Shown here: one piece after another, positions 62,217 through 64,000 of the stretch
How positions within the stretch are numbered: the stretch's first letter is position 1
Layout: each line of letters begins with the position of its first letter
NCBI RefSeq assembly: GCF_947503875.1
Contig: NZ_CANNFH010000005.1
Location: 124,001-188,000, forward strand
Direction: 5' to 3'
DNA: 64,000 bases
Source: an uncultured Polaribacter sp.
GTDB taxonomy: Bacteria; Bacteroidota; Bacteroidia; Flavobacteriales; Flavobacteriaceae
Notes under the pieces: generated by a model
Database searches by the model: none
What the model was told of the DNA's origin: nothing
Seen by the model: only the letters and a program-made list of their open reading frames with translations
Translations under genes and position numbers: made by a program

Positions 62217-63941
62217 ATGAATATAAAGAAACTAATTCCAATTTTAGAATGGTTACCCAACTACAATACCTCTTTATTTAAAGGAGATTTAGTTGCTGGT
62301 TTAACTGTGGGTATTATTTTAATTCCACAAGGTATCGCCTATGCACTAATTGCTGGTTTACCACCAATATATGGCTTATACTGTGCACTTGTTCCACAAG
62401 TTATGTACGCCATTTTTGGTTCTTCTAGGCAGGTAGCAGTTGGTCCTGTAGCCATGGATTCTTTAATAGTTGCCACTGGTGTATCTACTTTAGCAGTTGC
62501 AGGTTCAGAAAGTTATATTGCAATAGCCATTTTGTTGGCTTTTATGGTTGGCGCTATTCAGTTAATCATGGGTTTTTTTAGTTTAGGTTTTATTGTAAAT
62601 TTTTTATCTAAACCCGTAATTACAGGTTTTACTTCCGCAGTTGCCTTAACTATTGGTATCAATCAATTGGGTAATTTGTTAGGTGTAAATTTTGTGCAAA
62701 GCGATAAAATTCACATTATTTTAAAAGATATTTGGATGCAAATATTAGACTACAATGGCTACACTACTATAATTGGTTTGGTAGCAGTTTTAATAATTAT
62801 ATTCTTTAGAAGCATTCATAAAAAAATACCAAATGCTTTAATTGTGGTAATTTTAGGAATTCTAGTTGTAAAATTCTTTCAAGAAACGCTTGTAGATGTT
62901 GCTATTGTAAAAGATATTCCATCTGGTTTGCCCAGTTTTAGTATACCAGCATTAGAATTTACCCAAATTAAACAACTATTACCTATTGCATTTACATTAG
63001 TTATGGTAGGTTATTTAGAAACCATTTCTATAGGTAAATCTTTAGAAGCCAAACAAGATGATTATAGAGTAAGACCAAATCAAGAATTAATTGCTTTAGG
63101 TTTTGCAAATTTATTTGGCTCTTTTTTTAAAGCTTTTCCTAGTACTTCTAGTTTTTCTAGATCTGCTATAAATCAAGAAAGTGGTGCAAAAACAGGTATG
63201 GCAGCCTTAATAGCTGTAATAATGGTAGTTTTTACACTGCTTTATCTTACACCCTTATTTTACTATTTACCAAAAACTGTTTTAGCCGCCATAATTATAG
63301 TTGCTGTTGTTGGTTTGGTAAATGTAAAAGAAGCAAAATTTTTATGGAAAGCGAATCAATTAGATTTTTACTTAATGCTAATTACCTTTTTAGCGACACT
63401 CATTTTAGGTTTAAAATACGGCATAATTGTTGGGGTTGGTTTGTCTTTGGTTGTTTTAATATATAGAACATCTAGGCCGCATATTGCGGAATTAGGTAAA
63501 GTACCAAACTCTTATTTTTATAGAAATAAAGTGCGCTTTGAAGATGTAGAAATTAAAGAAGATATTTTAATTTTTAGATTTGATGCCCAATTGTTTTACG
63601 CCAATTCTAGCTATTTTAGAGATAAGTTAGACGAGATGATGCATAGCAAAGGAGCACAATTAAAATTAGTGGTTCTTGATGCTGAGAGTATAAATAGAGT
63701 AGATAGTACAGGTATAGAAATGCTAAAAGAACGTGTAAAATATTGCCAAAAAAAGGGAATTACCTTTTATTTCGCAGGCGTAAAAGGTCCTGTTAGAGAC
63801 GATTTTTTTAGAAGTGGTATGTTAGATATTATAAGTAGTAATCATTTTTTTATGCGTGTAAACCAGGCAGTAAAATGTTACAGAACTGGAGATAGATCTC
63901 AACAAGAAAAATTTGCAAAATACATACACCAAGCATATTAG
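62217..63941 (+). CDS. SulP-family anion transporter with STAS domain
   Basis: A 574-residue SLC26/SulP protein. The membrane domain (about 10-430) starts LIPILEWLPNYNTSLFKGDL, then AGLTVGIILIPQGIAYALIA and GLPPIYGLYCALVPQVMYAI, the SulP signature; NLFGSFFKAFPSTSSFSRSA is the second conserved segment. The C-terminal STAS domain (about 445-565) has LVVLDAESINRVDSTGIEML with the DSTG motif. Sulfate is the usual family label, but bicarbonate and other anions are transported by close relatives (BicA), so I leave the substrate open. 103 bp after ruvB, mainly repeat. Confidence 0.9.
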   Translation: MNIKKLIPILEWLPNYNTSLFKGDLVAGLTVGIILIPQGIAYALIAGLPPIYGLYCALVPQVMYAIFGSSRQVAVGPVAMDSLIVATGVSTLAVAGSESYIAIAILLAFMVGAIQLIMGFFSLGFIVNFLSKPVITGFTSAVALTIGINQLGNLLGVNFVQSDKIHIILKDIWMQILDYNGYTTIIGLVAVLIIIFFRSIHKKIPNALIVVILGILVVKFFQETLVDVAIVKDIPSGLPSFSIPALEFTQIKQLLPIAFTLVMVGYLETISIGKSLEAKQDDYRVRPNQELIALGFANLFGSFFKAFPSTSSFSRSAINQESGAKTGMAALIAVIMVVFTLLYLTPLFYYLPKTVLAAIIIVAVVGLVNVKEAKFLWKANQLDFYLMLITFLATLILGLKYGIIVGVGLSLVVLIYRTSRPHIAELGKVPNSYFYRNKVRFEDVEIKEDILIFRFDAQLFYANSSYFRDKLDEMMHSKGAQLKLVVLDAESINRVDSTGIEMLKERVKYCQKKGITFYFAGVKGPVRDDFFRSGMLDIISSNHFFMRVNQAVKCYRTGDRSQQEKFAKYIHQAY

Positions 63942-64000
63942 CATTTATTACTCTGTAATAAATGTTACCAACAAAAAGTATTAATTAGCGTTACTTTGAA

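Overview
This is an A+T-rich chromosomal segment from a member of the Bacteroidota, most likely a marine Flavobacteriaceae (Polaribacter/Tenacibaculum-like; the genus is my inference). Evidence: Bacteroidota-type promoters (TTTG, about 19-20 bp, TAnnTTTG) before the tRNA, rimP and other genes; an alternative complex III (actABCDEF) directly followed by coxB-coxA; a DUF2723 protein; a short (391-residue) LeuA; and the families of dispersed intergenic repeats usual in this group. Most of the window is ordinary core chromosome. There is no sign of a prophage, plasmid, integron, CRISPR array or rRNA operon.

Layout. 1-1656: a YhcG-type PDDEXK nuclease gene flanked by a duplicated 5' gene end, then a 107-bp tandem repeat. 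1657-10548: polA, a decayed serine-hydrolase gene, a membrane metallophosphoesterase, a cysteine-less thioredoxin-fold protein, a polysaccharide deacetylase and a DUF2723 membrane protein. 10717-11013: tRNA-Gln and a 55-residue CxxC/CxxC protein. 11073-22353: a DNA-damage island, with a dnaE2-like polymerase and an active Y-family polymerase divergent from a LexA-like XRE/S24 repressor, followed by the four-gene ligase-associated repair cluster (MBL exonuclease, ATP-dependent ligase, Lhr-like helicase, PdeM). 22354-27890: a repeat-rich gap, then thrC, thrB and thrA on the minus strand behind a threonine-rich leader peptide. 28205-30165: a probable lysine-catabolic pair (HglS-like DUF1338 protein and a saccharopine-dehydrogenase family protein). 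30246-41959: an uncharacterised helical protein, then leuA, leuB, an ilv attenuator, ilvD, ilvB, ilvN, ilvC and ilvA. 42088-48510: gapN, then rimP-nusA-infB behind a leader hairpin. 48599-60703: a SPOR-domain protein and the ACIII-cytochrome oxidase operon. 60752-63941: an mscS remnant, ruvB and a SulP transporter.

How the genes work together. The threonine operon feeds ilvA, which supplies 2-oxobutyrate to ilvBN/C/D; both pathways carry leader peptides rich in their end-product amino acids, so classical ribosome-mediated attenuation is the likely control. The ilv leader has textbook mutually exclusive antiterminator and terminator arms. In the repair island the repressor keeps the Ala-Gly cleavage site and Ser/Lys dyad of LexA, and a near-perfect 24-bp dyad lies over its own promoter in the 52-bp divergent spacer, which suggests an SOS-like switch driving error-prone polymerases. 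ACIII passes electrons from quinol to the adjacent aa3-type oxidase.

The most rewarding items for follow-up are the ilv and thr attenuators, the LexA-like/DinB/DnaE2 cassette and its operator, a palindromic repeat found three times in the same orientation just upstream of start codons, a dispersed repeat translated inside polA, the leader hairpin of the nusA operon, and an HhH-like tail on ActC. Coordinates of repeats and sites were read by eye and may be off by a base or two.
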